A stretch of 21,091 bases of DNA from IMG/VR virus record IMGVR_UViG_3300042296_000889, positions 1 to 21,091 of that record; one strand, given 5' to 3'. This document shows, one piece after another, positions 20,930-21,091 of this stretch. How positions within the stretch are numbered: the stretch's first letter is position 1; every line of letters begins with the position of its first letter. The notes under the pieces were generated by a model. It searched no databases and was not told the DNA's origin. It was given only the letters and a program-made list of their open reading frames with translations. Made by a program: the position numbers and the translations under genes. This DNA comes from a virus.

Positions 20930-21091
20930 ATGGCAAAGCCTACTAAAATACCACGTCCTGACATATCCGAAGTAGTTGAGGATATACTTAACTGCATGAG
21001 TTACAGAGAAATGGCAAGCAAATACGGTATGAGTTTAACCGTTTTCTTTGATTTCATCCACCTGCCCGAACATTCCGCACGTATCAAGGAG
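20930..21091 (+). CDS. terminase small subunit-like protein, 5' part only
   Basis: The first 54 residues are seen; the gene runs off the window. They read MAKPTKIPRPDISEVVEDIL, then MSYREMASKYGMSLTVFFDFI, a helix-turn-helix, then EHSARIKE. This is the layout of small terminase DNA-binding proteins of the type with a C-terminal SARYARA-like region, which bind the packaging site. It begins a plus-strand operon that presumably leads into the large terminase and virion genes. An unrelated small HTH regulator is the alternative. Confidence 0.6.
   Translation, partial: MAKPTKIPRPDISEVVEDILNCMSYREMASKYGMSLTVFFDFIHLPEHSARIKE

Overview
The window looks like part of a tailed double-stranded DNA phage (or prophage-like) genome whose host is a member of the Bacteroidota. 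The reasons are a BT4734/VirE-type primase-helicase, DUF5675, DUF3127 and DUF3310 families, the TAnnTTTG-type -7 promoter boxes of that phylum, and many starts that lack a Shine-Dalgarno sequence and follow A-rich leaders. No integrase, plasmid partition system or CRISPR array is visible. I count 41 protein genes, one tRNA, one structured RNA candidate and several repeated regulatory elements.

Layout. (1) 22-2263, plus strand: the tail end of a late operon with a DUF5675 protein, two probable head-tail connector or tail-completion proteins, a small beta-rich protein and a membrane protein. Four ATGA-type overlaps or near overlaps tie them together. (2) 5833-2229, minus strand: eleven small genes, mostly unknown, with DUF3310 and a zinc-finger protein. 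(3) 12358-5900, minus strand: fifteen genes, including a recombination group (recombination-associated protein, YqaJ exonuclease, DUF3127 OB-fold protein with an SSB-like tail), an XRE regulator, a lipoprotein, a SNF2 helicase fused to a DNA methyltransferase, and a DnaA-C-like protein. (4) 16192-12474, minus strand: five genes, including a SNF2-like helicase, an IbrB-like ParB/Srx protein and an IbrA-like PAPS-reductase-fold protein. (5) 16338-20229, plus strand: an initiator-like tRNA(CAU), a hairpin-rich RNA ending in a strong terminator, a small gene, an SF2 helicase and the primase-helicase. (6) 20554-20207, minus strand: a VRR-NUC nuclease. (7) 20555-20929: a non-coding, repeat-rich, very AT-rich stretch that is the best origin candidate. 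(8) 20930 to the edge: the start of a terminase-small-subunit-like gene, beginning the packaging/structural operon that presumably wraps round to the left part of a circularly permuted map.

Regulation. Each of the three minus-strand operons begins with the same module: TTTG, 22 nt, a TAnCTT-type -7 box, about 25 nt, and an identical AACAATCAC leader exactly 3 nt before ATG. Inside two of these operons there is a 31-nt element that can fold as an H-type pseudoknot. Its two copies show compensatory base changes and both lie 16-18 nt before a start codon. These elements, the complementary-loop RNA next to the tRNA, and the origin-like region are the most novel signals here. The protein set is that of a self-sufficient phage replication, recombination and DNA-modification program with likely counter-defence parts.
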